Part shown: positions 7,684-16,784 of the stretch, piece by piece
Layout: every line of letters starts with the position of its first letter
Position numbering within the stretch: position 1 is the first letter of the stretch
Assembly (NCBI GenBank): GCA_964630785.1
Contig: CAZVZG010000017.1
Location: 37,507 to 101,506 of the forward strand
DNA from: JADLCX01 sp964630785
Lineage (GTDB): Bacteria; Planctomycetota; Phycisphaerae; Phycisphaerales; UBA1924
Length of the DNA stretch: 64,000 bases
Direction of reading: 5' to 3'
Position numbers and translations under genes: made by a program
Notes under the pieces: model-generated
Told to the model about the DNA's origin: nothing
What the model saw: only the letters and a program-made list of their open reading frames with translations
Database searches by the model: none

Positions 7684-7979
7684 CGTGTCTTTCCTCGTCC
7701 GACGCCTGCTCGGGCGGCTCCGATCCTTGCGGTCGAAGCCACCGGTTTTCCTCGCCTATCCGGTCGGGGCCCATCACTCATCGGCCCGGGCTCGGAATCG
7801 ACTCGGCTGTCCTGGGTGAGCGAGGCGACTGTGCCCCGGTTCACCGCTGTCCTGTCTTTGCCCGGGGGTTTCGGTCCCGACCTTCCGGGCCGGCGGGCGG
7901 CTCACGCTGAGCCGACTGCCGACATTCTCCGACCAGACCCGCCCGGAATCGCCGGGCGGGAAACTCGTTCATTCACCCC
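7684..7979. other. Non-coding gap between rplC and rplD
   Basis: This ~296-base space is long for an S10 operon. It contains the 9-bp hairpin at 7938-7960 and further G/C-rich complementary segments, but no convincing gene on either strand. It could be a processing or attenuation region within the operon. Confidence 0.5.
7938..7960 (-). terminator. Hairpin 20 nt after rplC, terminator-like without U tract
   Basis: CCCGCCCGG and CCGGGCGGG form a perfect 9-bp stem around a 5-nt loop, starting about 20 bases after the rplC stop. No U run follows on the transcribed strand. It may be an attenuator, an RNase processing site or an mRNA stabiliser between rplC and rplD. Confidence 0.45.
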
Positions 7980-8672
7980 TCACGCCGCCGCGGCGTCGGC
8001 CAGCTTCTTCGCCTTAGAGCGGCTGAGCCGCTTGGCGTTGCGGACGACCACCGTGCCGTTGTTGGGTCCGGGCACCGCGCCCTTGACCAGGATGATTCCT
8101 TTTTCCGCGTCGACGCGGACCACGTCCAGCGAGCGTGCGGTGACGCGCTCGGCGCCCATGTGGCCGGGCATGCGCTTGCCCTTCTTCAGACCGCCGCCGA
8201 AGCCGCGGTTCGAGGCGTGACCGCCGATCGAGCCGGGGGAGCGGTGCTTGCGCTCGGTGCCGTGGCTGGCGCACATGCCCTTGAAGCCGTGACGCTTCAT
8301 CGAGCCGGCGAAGCCCTTGCCCTTGCTGGTGCCGATGACGTCGACGTACTTCTGGTCGGCGAAGGCCGCGGCCGTCAGTTCCTGGCCCAGCGTGAACTCG
8401 CCGATCTTGTCGGCGGGGACCCGGAACTCGCCGTGCCGGCGCTTCGCGGCCACGCCCGCCTTGGCGTCGTGACCGATGACCGGCATGGTCGAGTTGCGCG
8501 GCTTGATTTCGCCGAAGCCGATCTGCACGGCCGAATAGCCATCCTTCTCCGGCGTGCGGAGCTGGGTCACGACGCAGGGACCGACCTGGATCACCGTGAC
8601 GGGCACGCTGGCGCCGGCGTCCGTGAACACGCGGGTCATCCCGAGCTTGGTTCCAAAGAGTCCGAAAGCCAT
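7980..8672 (-). CDS. rplC: 50S ribosomal protein L3
   Basis: L3 is an early assembly protein near the peptidyl transferase centre. The 230-residue product opens MAFGLFGTKLGMTRVFTDAG and carries the signature GTSKGKGFAGSMKRHGFKG and the KGKRMPGHMGAERVT region. Flanking gaps on both sides contain strong GC hairpins, so this gene may be partly uncoupled from its operon neighbours. Confidence 0.98.
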   Translation of the reverse strand: MAFGLFGTKLGMTRVFTDAGASVPVTVIQVGPCVVTQLRTPEKDGYSAVQIGFGEIKPRNSTMPVIGHDAKAGVAAKRRHGEFRVPADKIGEFTLGQELTAAAFADQKYVDVIGTSKGKGFAGSMKRHGFKGMCASHGTERKHRSPGSIGGHASNRGFGGGLKKGKRMPGHMGAERVTARSLDVVRVDAEKGIILVKGAVPGPNNGTVVVRNAKRLSRSKAKKLADAAAA

Positions 8673-8788
8673 CTTCCTGCCGATTCCTTCCTGCCGCGCT
8701 CACCGGAGATGGTGGGGTGTGTCTCCGGGGCCGGCTGCTTCGTGCTCGAACCCATGCGGGCGGCAGAGGAAGCGATTGTCGAACGAAC

Positions 8789-8815
8789 AAGGCCCGGGCG
8801 ACGGGCCCGAGCCTT
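8789..8815 (-). terminator. 11-bp hairpin just after rpsJ
   Basis: AAGGCTCGGGC and GCCCGGGCCTT (transcript sense) form an 11-bp stem with one G-U pair and a 5-nt loop, beginning about 13 bases after the rpsJ stop codon. The position suits a terminator or attenuator, but no U tract follows. Partial read-through would let rpsJ be expressed above the rest of the operon. Confidence 0.45.
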
Positions 8816-8828
8816 GGTGGGTGTTTCC

Positions 8829-9137
<309 letters not shown>

Positions 9138-9427
9138 CGTGTGCTCAGCCTCGTTCCTGATCCGACCGATCCTCGTCCGACCTGCCGGCGATTTCCGGCG
9201 ACAACTCCACTCGCTCGTGTCGCCCCGCGATCGAATCGCGGTAGGGCGGGGCGGCACGGGCACTCTCAGGCGGTCCCTTCGCCTTGCTCGGGCGGCCCGA
9301 TTCCAGCGGGCCGAAACAACTACGCATCCGATCGGGCGCCGCCCGCGCACTGCCCAGAGAACTCGGGGCGGCTGCGGACTACGCACCGGTGCGATAGCAT
9401 CACCCCGGGGGATCGCCCCAGGATGAG
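9138..9427 (-). promoter_or_regulatory. Leader of the S10 operon
   Basis: Given the promoter at 9434-9461, the transcript would carry about 290 nt before rpsJ. It contains several complementary pairs, including CCGCGAT/ATCGCGG around a 3-nt loop and GGCCCG/CGGGCC around a 7-nt loop. No gene is visible in it. Long S10 leaders bind L4 in some bacteria; whether this one does is unknown. Confidence 0.5.
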
Positions 9428-9433
9428 CCCAGA

Positions 9434-9461
9434 AGATTACGGGGCAAGTTGCAAATGTCAA
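9434..9461 (-). promoter_or_regulatory. Sigma-70-type promoter for the S10 operon
   Basis: On the minus strand a perfect TTGACA (9456-9461) is followed by a 16-base spacer and TAATCT (9434-9439), which keeps the key first, second and last bases of the -10 box. It faces rpsJ and is the best promoter-like sequence in the upstream region. Confidence 0.65.
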
Positions 9462-9596
9462 ACCCCCGTGAACGGTGACTTGATTGCGCATCCGGCCTCG
9501 GGAACGGACCTTGGCCACAGGCGGAGGCCCGACTTGACCGATGCAACGGTCGTCCCGAGTCAGCGTCCGCAAACCCGGGAAGGAGCCTGAATCCGC

Positions 9597-11132
9597 ATGT
9601 TCGTCCACAAATCCACAGCGTTCATCGCCGTGTCGTTCGCTTTGATCGGCCTCTCCTCCCCGGTATTGGGGCAAGGCGGGGGGGGCGGGGGCGGCGGGGT
9701 CTCGGTGCCGAACAACAGCGGCGGTCGGCGCGCCGAACCGTCCACTCGCGCACCGAAAACCCGTCCCGATCCGGCCGCGTCGAACGGGGTTGTGACCTTC
9801 GCGGCGGACAAGTTCCGGCTCGACTCGGTGGGGCTGGAAATGAGCCTTCCCGAGGACGCAACAGCCCAATCCACCTCGATCGGCGGCCGGGCGACGGTCC
9901 AGGTCCTCCCGGCCAAGCACAACTGGATCCTGAATGTCCAGACTCCGCAGACGAGCAACCCGAAGGCCACGATCGAGGAGGCCGCGGACAAGACGATTGC
10001 GTTGCTTCAGGGTTCTGTTGGGGTCCTCGACCCGGACCAGAAGTCCGTGCTGCAAACGGAAGCTCGGGTTCTCGAGCGAAAGGACAACCTGAAGTTGGCG
10101 GGCGGACCGTCGAGCCGGTTCTACGTATCCCTCCCAAACACCGATCATACTCGGTTGGTGAAGGGGTACACGATCTTCAAGCCCACGGCCCAGCAGTACG
10201 TCGTCTTCGAGTTCATCACCTCCGAAAGCGAGTTCGCGAAGGTGAAGCCCGTGTACGAGGCGGTGATCGCCACCGCCAGTTTCGCCGACAGCGAGGCGGT
10301 GATGGCCGAGCGGGGCGTGATGATCGAGGCCGGTCAGGCGTTCTTCGCCGGGCTCAACGAGGCCGACTACGTCGCGGCCATGCAGGGTGAAAAGTCTTGG
10401 CAGCGGCTGTTCAAGCCCGCTTCCACAGGCTCGGCAATGGATGCCGAAGAGCTCGGCTATCGCGGCATCCGCTTCTGGCGTGGCCAGCGCGGCGAGGTGG
10501 ACCCGGGCAAGCCCGCCAACACGTACTCCAAGTTGGAACAGGAAACGGGGTTCTTGTGCAGCGTTGAGGGCCGCTTGGCCGTGCAGGGCAAGTGGGCCGA
10601 CACGCGCCAGATCTACTACATGAAGCCCGATCGCAGCGCCGAGGCGTGGTCGGTGATCACCGTGGTCCGCGATGCCGGCGGCAAGCAGGTGGCGGCCGCG
10701 ACCGAGACGGGTGCCCGCGACGGCAACAGCCTCAACGTTGTGACCACCGAACCGGGGCGGCCGGTCGAGACCGTCAGCCCGCCCGTGCCCGATGGGTACA
10801 TCAGTCAGTTCGAGACGTTCCTGCTGCCGCGGCTGCTGGTGCGGAAGAAGGTGCAGACCACCATCGGAACGTATAGCTGGAGCCGGACACGGGTCTCGTT
10901 CCGCAAGGATGAGGTCTCGCGCGAGTCGGCCGGACACAACGGGCTGTGGACGATCAAGACCGTGTACCGCGATCAGGACGCGGGACAGACCTACTCGTAC
11001 AACGACAAGGGCGACATGCTCCGCGGCGAGGTCGAGGGCTTTGGTGTGTGGGAGCCAATGGAGCCCGCCAAACTCTTCAGGCTCTGGGAGAACAAGGGCC
11101 TCCCGACGGGCAAGCTGGCGACGGACAAGTAG
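9597..11132 (+). CDS. Exported protein of unknown function
   Basis: The 511-residue product begins with a signal peptide (KSTAFIAVSFALIGLSSPVLG) followed by a glycine run encoded by a G-rich tract, then a low-complexity region. The rest has no motif I recognise. It is rich in Glu, Lys and aromatic residues and looks like a soluble beta-rich domain protein, probably periplasmic. GAAGGAG about 11 bases upstream supports the ATG at 9597. It is divergent from the S10 operon and is followed by a secreted M28 peptidase, but nothing links their functions. Confidence 0.85.
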   Translation: MFVHKSTAFIAVSFALIGLSSPVLGQGGGGGGGGVSVPNNSGGRRAEPSTRAPKTRPDPAASNGVVTFAADKFRLDSVGLEMSLPEDATAQSTSIGGRATVQVLPAKHNWILNVQTPQTSNPKATIEEAADKTIALLQGSVGVLDPDQKSVLQTEARVLERKDNLKLAGGPSSRFYVSLPNTDHTRLVKGYTIFKPTAQQYVVFEFITSESEFAKVKPVYEAVIATASFADSEAVMAERGVMIEAGQAFFAGLNEADYVAAMQGEKSWQRLFKPASTGSAMDAEELGYRGIRFWRGQRGEVDPGKPANTYSKLEQETGFLCSVEGRLAVQGKWADTRQIYYMKPDRSAEAWSVITVVRDAGGKQVAAATETGARDGNSLNVVTTEPGRPVETVSPPVPDGYISQFETFLLPRLLVRKKVQTTIGTYSWSRTRVSFRKDEVSRESAGHNGLWTIKTVYRDQDAGQTYSYNDKGDMLRGEVEGFGVWEPMEPAKLFRLWENKGLPTGKLATDK

Positions 11133-11148
11133 CGGACGGCATCGCGCC

Positions 11149-11177
11149 GTGACAGCAGAGGTCGCGTTTTGTACCAT
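11149..11177 (+). promoter_or_regulatory. Candidate promoter for the M28 peptidase gene
   Basis: GTGACA (11149-11154), a 17-base spacer and TACCAT (11172-11177) resemble a sigma-70 promoter. The start would fall about 25 bases before the ATG at 11211, which has AAAGG at a normal distance. Confidence 0.4.
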
Positions 11178-11210
11178 GCGCGGCCTCATCCCTGCTGAAA
11201 GGCCCGCAGC

Positions 11211-12911
11211 ATGTCCAGATCGCTCGTTTCGTACCATCGCCTCTCCGCGCGTCTGGTTGTGCTCGCAGGACTGCCCGCGACGGTCGGCGGGTGCGCCGCC
11301 CCCCACTACACCGCGACCGTCAACGGCAAGGACGAACCCGCACCCGCGATCGCGATGGGCGACCCGGCGACGGTGCAGCGCATCCTCGACGAGGGCAAGA
11401 ACCACAATCAGGTGATGGACCACCTCCGCTACATCAGCGGGGAGATCGGCCCGCGACTGACCGGATCGACGGCCGCCGAGCGGGCCAACAACTGGGCCGC
11501 GGACCGGTTCAGGGAGTGGGGGTTGTCGAACGTCTCGCTGTTCAAGTGGGGCGAGATCCCCGTGCGGTTCGACCGCGGCCCGACCACGGGGAAGCTGATC
11601 ACGCTCCAGCGCCGGCGCGGCGATCAGGACAAGCCCGAGGAGAAAGTGCTGCGCGAGTTCGAGCTCACGACGCTCGCCTGGACGGGCGGGACAGACGGGC
11701 CCGTGCGCGGCCCGGTTGTGCGCATGCCCGAGACCGACGAGGAGTTCGAGGCCGTCAAGGACAAACTCAAGGGTGCTTGGGTGCTCATCAAGCCGACGCC
11801 GATCACCGGGCGCACGGGCATCCGCGGGGTGGGCGCGTCGATGAATGACCGCGCCCTGGCCCGTTACGCCGTGCAGACGGGGATGTCGCTGGAGTCGCTC
11901 GGCGTAAAAGAAGCCGACCGGGCACAGATGGAGAGCCTGCTGAACGAGTACCGGCGGCTGCACGACGCCGGCGTGGCGGGGTACATCTCCTCGTCGCGTG
12001 ACGAGCGGGTGTGGACGACCTCGTTCAAGCGATGGCGCGAGCTGGAGCCGGGGAAGGAGCCTCGCGACGTCGAGGTGAGCGTGCGCCTGAGCGACTACGA
12101 CTGCATCAACTCGCGCCTGACCGACGGCGACGAGTTCGTGGTCGAGTTCGATATCCAGAACACGCTCACGCCCGGCCCCTGGGCCGTGTACAACACGGTC
12201 GCGGAGATCCCCGGAACGGAGAAACCCGACGAGTACGTCATCGTCTCGGCCCACCTGGACTCGTGGAACGGTCCGGGCTCGCAGGGCACGACCGACAACG
12301 GGACGGGCTCGTCGGTCACGCTGGAGGCGGCGCGCCTGCTCATGGCCGCGCACGCGAAGCCGAAGCGCACGATCAAGTTCATCCTCTGGACCGGCGAGGA
12401 GCAGGGTCTGCTCGGATCAAAGGAGTGGGTCAAGCAGAACGAGGCGCTGTGGCCGAAGATCAGCGCCGTGTTCGTCGACGACGGCGGCACCAACTACGAG
12501 GGTGGGCTGCGGTGCACGGACGCGATGGCCCCGATGCTGGCCGCGGCCACGGCGCCGGTCAATCGGCAGTTCGTGGACACGGGCGACGTCTCGCCCGAGT
12601 TCCCCAAGGGCAAGCCGATGACGGTGAACATCCACGCCGAGGGCGATGCCTTCAAGCAGTCCGGCGGCAGTGACCACGCGTCGTTCGTGGCCAAGGGCAT
12701 CCCCGGATTTTTCTGGGATGAGACCGGCCGCGCCGAATATGGATACGGCTGGCACACGCAGAACGACCGGATCAACCTGGCGATCCCGGCATACCTGATG
12801 CAGTCGTCCACGTGCGCCGCGATCACGGCGTACAACCTCGCGTGCGCCCCGGAGATGCTGCCGCGGTTTGCGATGCCGGAAGCCGGAGACTCGGGTTCGC
12901 GAAAGCCGTGA
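11211..12911 (+). CDS. M28 family zinc metallopeptidase, exported
   Basis: The 566-residue product has an N-terminal hydrophobic segment ending in VGGC, compatible with a lipoprotein signal. The C-terminal half carries the M28 zinc-ligand pattern: AHLDSW (His, Asp), TDNGTGSS (Asp), TGEEQGLLGS (Glu-Glu), VDDGG (Asp) and SDHASF (His). M28 enzymes are aminopeptidases or carboxypeptidases with two zinc ions; the substrate here cannot be told. The middle part likely contains a protease-associated-type insertion. It converges on the dockerin-tailed gene, with a hairpin between them. Confidence 0.9.
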   Translation: MSRSLVSYHRLSARLVVLAGLPATVGGCAAPHYTATVNGKDEPAPAIAMGDPATVQRILDEGKNHNQVMDHLRYISGEIGPRLTGSTAAERANNWAADRFREWGLSNVSLFKWGEIPVRFDRGPTTGKLITLQRRRGDQDKPEEKVLREFELTTLAWTGGTDGPVRGPVVRMPETDEEFEAVKDKLKGAWVLIKPTPITGRTGIRGVGASMNDRALARYAVQTGMSLESLGVKEADRAQMESLLNEYRRLHDAGVAGYISSSRDERVWTTSFKRWRELEPGKEPRDVEVSVRLSDYDCINSRLTDGDEFVVEFDIQNTLTPGPWAVYNTVAEIPGTEKPDEYVIVSAHLDSWNGPGSQGTTDNGTGSSVTLEAARLLMAAHAKPKRTIKFILWTGEEQGLLGSKEWVKQNEALWPKISAVFVDDGGTNYEGGLRCTDAMAPMLAAATAPVNRQFVDTGDVSPEFPKGKPMTVNIHAEGDAFKQSGGSDHASFVAKGIPGFFWDETGRAEYGYGWHTQNDRINLAIPAYLMQSSTCAAITAYNLACAPEMLPRFAMPEAGDSGSRKP

Positions 12912-12941
12912 CGCCGGTCGCCGGGGTCGAACCGGCCCCGT

Positions 12942-12960
12942 GGCCCGGCCACGCCGGGCC
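12942..12960. terminator. Hairpin between convergent genes
   Basis: GGCCCGGC and GCCGGGCC form an 8-bp stem with a 3-nt loop in the short gap between the M28 gene and the dockerin-tailed gene. It could end transcription from both sides, but there is no U tract on either strand. Confidence 0.45.
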
Positions 12961-12965
12961 GCCGA

Positions 12966-15466
12966 CTACATCCGCGTGCATGGGTCGGGCAACCCGAAGA
13001 AGCACGCGAGGAAGTCGAAGATGTCCTGCACCGAGGTCGTCCCGCTGAGGTTGAAATCGCCGGAACCCGCGAAGTAGCTCTGCAGGAAGTCGAACAGGTC
13101 CTCCACGCTCACGATGCCCGACGTGTTCCAGTCGCACCGGCACACCGTCGACTCGGCATCGTACTCGCACTCGTCCGGGATCTTGTGTTGTTCACGTCGG
13201 CCGACATCGGCTCCTGCGGCGGCGGAGGGTGCGTCTCGTACCCGTCCTCGATCCCGTTGCCGTTGCAGTCTGAGTAGATGCGGAACAGGTAGTACCGGTC
13301 GTTGGCCTCGCAGCCGTTGGCGGAGGCACCGCAGGTCGCCACGGGCCAGACCGGCGCGGGGTCGCCCGCGACGCGATCACACACAACACGATTGCAATCC
13401 TGGATGCTCACCCGATAGACGCCCCCGAAGGGCGCGCCGTTGGCCGACCCCTTGAGCCCGATCACTCGCGCGCTCCCGCCGATCGTCTGGACCACGGGGT
13501 CACCGAACATCGAGGTCATGTCCCACCACGCGCACTCGTCGTCGGGGTTCTGGGCCTCGATGATCAGCGCGAGGTGGCCGCTGGTGCTGAACTTCACCGG
13601 CCCGTACTGCACGATCTTGACGGGCGTGCTCGCGAGGTCGGTGAACTCCGAAGCCAGCACCTGAGGCAGGGCCCCGAAGTCGTTGTGCGGCGGCGAGCAA
13701 TCGCCCTCGTACAGGTGGAACGGCGCCAGGCCCACCGCCCCGCCGCCGATGTCACTCGCGTGCGTGGAGTAGCGGCCCTGCGCGTCGTGGCTCAGCGTGG
13801 TCGTCCCCACCGTCACGGCTCCAGACCACACGCCCAGGTTAGCGCCGGTCTCGTTGTTCGCGTTGATGATGACCTGGCCCGAGAGGTCGCCGCCGACCGT
13901 GAGGTCGCCCAGCAGCGAGCGGCCCACGACGACCGTGCCCGCCAGGTCGTGGTCGATCTTGATCTCCGTCGGGTTGCCGTTGCCGGGGATGGCCGACGCC
14001 ACCGCCACCGACAGGCCCACCTCGATCAGCCCGCCCGCGGCCAGCGAGCCGTTGTTGATCTCCACCCGCCCCGTGTAGTTCGACATCGGCGTGGCCGGGT
14101 TCATGATCGACATGCCCACGGCGATCGTGCCCGCGACGTCGCCTCCATTCACCTGCACCAGCCCCTCCTGGTCGCCCGCAACCTCGATCAGGCCGCCCGC
14201 GGCGACACCGCCGTTCACGATGATCCCGCCGGTGGGCGACTGGTCCTGCCGGATCAGGCTGAGGACGCCGTCCGACCCGACCGAGGCCACCTCCGCGGGC
14301 CGCTTGAGCGTGCCGTTGAGCGAAACGTGTCCGAGCAGCGGGCCCGTGAGTTGGAGGGCGCGGCTGGGGTCGTTCCCCGTCCCTGTCTCGCCCATCGAGA
14401 ACGTGGTGATCTGACCGTCAAGGTAACCCCGCTGCACGCCCGTGTCGGGGTCCACGCCCGTGCCGTCCGTCACCAGTTCGCGGATGTCGCCGCGGTTGTT
14501 CGCGCCAGACGGGGTCGTGATGCTGGCGTGGATGCTCCGGGCCGTGATGGATCGGATGCCACCGTTGTTGAAGCCGCTGCCGGAGGGGAAGGAGTCCCCG
14601 GCGGTGGTGGTGATCGTCGCCGGCGTGGATACGGTGCCGATGTCCTCGGCGACCTGCAGCGTGTCGATCGCCCAGTAGCTCCCCGGGGCCTGCAGCTGAC
14701 CGTTGGCCGCGATGCTGCCGGTGAAGTTCTTGCACTCGATGCGAGAGATCACTCCGCGGTTGCTGTTGATCGACCCACTGATCGTGCCGTTGGACGCCTT
14801 CACCGTGCCGACATTGCCGGCCCACGCGCGGATGTCGCCGCTGATATTGCCGGCGGTGCTGGTGACCACGACGATCCCGTTCGCGCCCGTCGACGAATCA
14901 CCCGCCCACACGTCTCCGGCGATGTCGCCGCCAGTGCTGATCGACCAGATGGGCTGCGTCGCGTCGGTCTGTTTGATGTCCGCGGACGCGTTGATGGCGC
15001 CCCCGATGCGCAGGCGTACGACGTTTCCCGCGGTCACCGAACCGGTGAGGTCGCGCCCGATGCGGGCCTGCACCTGCATGTGGTAGGGTCCGGGGTCCAC
15101 GCCGGCCCAGTCGCGGCCCGTGGAGGTCATCTCAAAGGCGGTCTTGATTTCCGTCTCTGAACCACCCGTGATCAGCAGGTCGTTGACCAGCGTCCCGCCC
15201 GACCCCGTGAACACGACGCGACCGATGTCTTCCGAGCCGGAGTCCGCGTACACCACGAATGTGGCCCGCCCGTCGCCGCCGCAGGAGGGAGAGAAGGCGG
15301 AGGGATCGATCGTAACCTGCGCCCCGGCTGAAACCGTGCTCACGACGGTGTCGCTGGCAACGTTGCCGCTTCCGTCAAAGCAGAGCCGGCGCACATGAAC
15401 ATCCGCTTGGGCCGCGGCGGTCAGCATGGAGAGACCCAGAACCCCGATCATCACATATTTCGTCAT
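12966..15466 (-). CDS. Exported repeat-rich protein with dockerin-like tail, one frameshift
   Basis: The open frame from 15466 runs to 13109 (785 residues): a signal peptide (MIGVLGLSMLTAAAQA), a long Gly/Ser/Thr/Asn-rich body with repeated I-x-G-x-I turns that suggest a right-handed beta-helix, and a C-terminal DCNGNGIEDGYE calcium-loop motif. At about 13182-13195 the expected DVNNNKIPDEC is broken (DVNNTRSR). Restoring one base gives KIPDECEYDAES and then two copies of SV(E/Q)D(L/I)FDFL, ending with TAG at 12968-12966. That tail is the planctomycete dockerin-like end. The ATG overlaps the upstream stop as TAATG. Confidence 0.8.
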
Positions 15467-16548
15467 TATCGTCGTCTCCTCACTCCCCCGCCCGCTAATA
15501 CCAAGAACACAAGTCCCGCCGCCCCCGCAGATGGTCCCGGAATCGATGCCAGGCGCAGACCCAACGTCACCAGTCCGAGTTGCGGATTGGCACCGCCTGT
15601 GCGGTATGCCAAATCCCTCGATTGCTCAGGTTCGAGGTTCGGGTCTTGCCAAATGTAGGCTCCGTCCCACAACCGATCCTCAGTTGGCTCGCCGGGCACA
15701 CCATACCGTACCCAGTCCTCCAGCCATTCACTGGCCCCGCCGCTCAGGTCCAGCAGGCCGTACGCCGAGGCCGTCTGCGGATAAGACCCCAGCGGGATGC
15801 GGAAGTCGCCTGTGCCCGCGCTGGTCTCGCCCACGCCGGGCGGGCCGGACACCGGCTCTGTGTCCGAGCGGTTGTTGTAGAGCCACCATCCGCCCACCCC
15901 CTCGCCGCCCTTGTTCGGATCGTAATGGGCCGCCTTGAGGTATTCGTCCAGCGTCGGGATCCAATACCGGGCCCCGGGAAGGTGCCGCTCGGCGTCGGTG
16001 AACGAGCCCCCCGTCGGGCCTGGGCCCCACGTCGAGGTGTCGTACGCGCCCGTGGTCAGCGAGGCGACGTCGGCGGACTTGCCGTTGTTGAGCCAGTTGC
16101 AATACCGGGCCGCGTCGCGCCAGCTGATACCCCCGACCGCCGCCATCGCGGCGTTGGGGATGCTCGGGTCCAGTTCATATAGCCGACCCGGCCCATCGTA
16201 AGACAGGTCGCTCTGCCCGCCCCAATGCGCAGGCTCATGGAAAAAGAACGACATCGCGTCGGATTGGGTCGTGAACGTGTTCACAAACTCCATCCACTGA
16301 CCGGTCGTGATCTCCAGGCGCGACATGCGGTATTCGTACCCGACCGAGCCCCGGCCCGCGGGAAAGTTGAGCGACGGCGAGTTGGTCGTCCGCCGGTCGT
16401 ACGGCGCGTTGTTCGTGTTTCCGATCGTCACCCAGTCGAAGCCGTAGTCCGGCACGCCCTGCCCGCGCGCGACATCGCACACCAAGCCCCAAGCCATCGC
16501 GGCCACGCCAACGATCATCAGCCCACGGTTGATCCCTCGATTCGCCAT
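15466..16548 (-). CDS. Formylglycine-generating-enzyme-like protein with PEP-CTERM-type tail
   Basis: The ATG at 16548 (MANRGINRGLMIVGVAAMAW) begins a signal peptide and is preceded by AAAGGAG at about ten bases. The 360-residue product has the FGE-sulfatase fold markers: YEYRMSRLEITTGQWMEFVN, GISWRDAARYCNWLNNG, YWIPTLDEYLKAAHYDP and GLLDLSGGASEWLEDW. It ends with IPGPSAGAAGLVFL followed by RRRR, a PEP-CTERM-type sorting signal. Many such secreted members are not true sulfatase activators. A 12-nt C run lies just upstream of the ribosome site. The dockerin-tailed gene follows with a one-base overlap, so the two are probably co-expressed. Confidence 0.87.
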   Translation of the reverse strand: MANRGINRGLMIVGVAAMAWGLVCDVARGQGVPDYGFDWVTIGNTNNAPYDRRTTNSPSLNFPAGRGSVGYEYRMSRLEITTGQWMEFVNTFTTQSDAMSFFFHEPAHWGGQSDLSYDGPGRLYELDPSIPNAAMAAVGGISWRDAARYCNWLNNGKSADVASLTTGAYDTSTWGPGPTGGSFTDAERHLPGARYWIPTLDEYLKAAHYDPNKGGEGVGGWWLYNNRSDTEPVSGPPGVGETSAGTGDFRIPLGSYPQTASAYGLLDLSGGASEWLEDWVRYGVPGEPTEDRLWDGAYIWQDPNLEPEQSRDLAYRTGGANPQLGLVTLGLRLASIPGPSAGAAGLVFLVLAGGGVRRRR

Positions 16549-16571
16549 TCGATTGCCACTCCTTTCGCACG

Positions 16572-16583
16572 CCCCCCCCCCCC
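16572..16583. repeat. 12-nt C tract upstream of the FGE-like gene
   Basis: Twelve consecutive C (plus strand) lie directly upstream of the AAAGGAG ribosome site of the FGE-like gene. Slippage here would alter the 5' untranslated region rather than a reading frame. Confidence 0.8.
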
Positions 16584-16784
16584 GCCCGGTTCCGGGGGAT
16601 CGTGCATTTTTCTTGGATTCTTGATCCGGTGATCGGATCAGCGGTGTGGTGTGCGACAGAGGCGTGGCGCGCTTTCGATCGCTGGCGCTCGGCCGCGATG
16701 CGCGGCCGACATGGGCTGGCAGCCCCTGCCACGGCGAGGCCGACTCGGGCGCGTTGCGCAAGCCACGCCATACACTCCGCCACC

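Noticed and set aside
9597..9720. Phase-variable G tract in the exported protein gene
   Set aside because: The run is 8 G at most and interrupted; the glycine linker is also consistent with ordinary low-complexity sequence.
12953..13170. A separate small gene made by the shifted reading frame at the dockerin-like tail
   Set aside because: The sequence continues the preceding protein after one base is added, so an independent gene is less likely than a frameshift.
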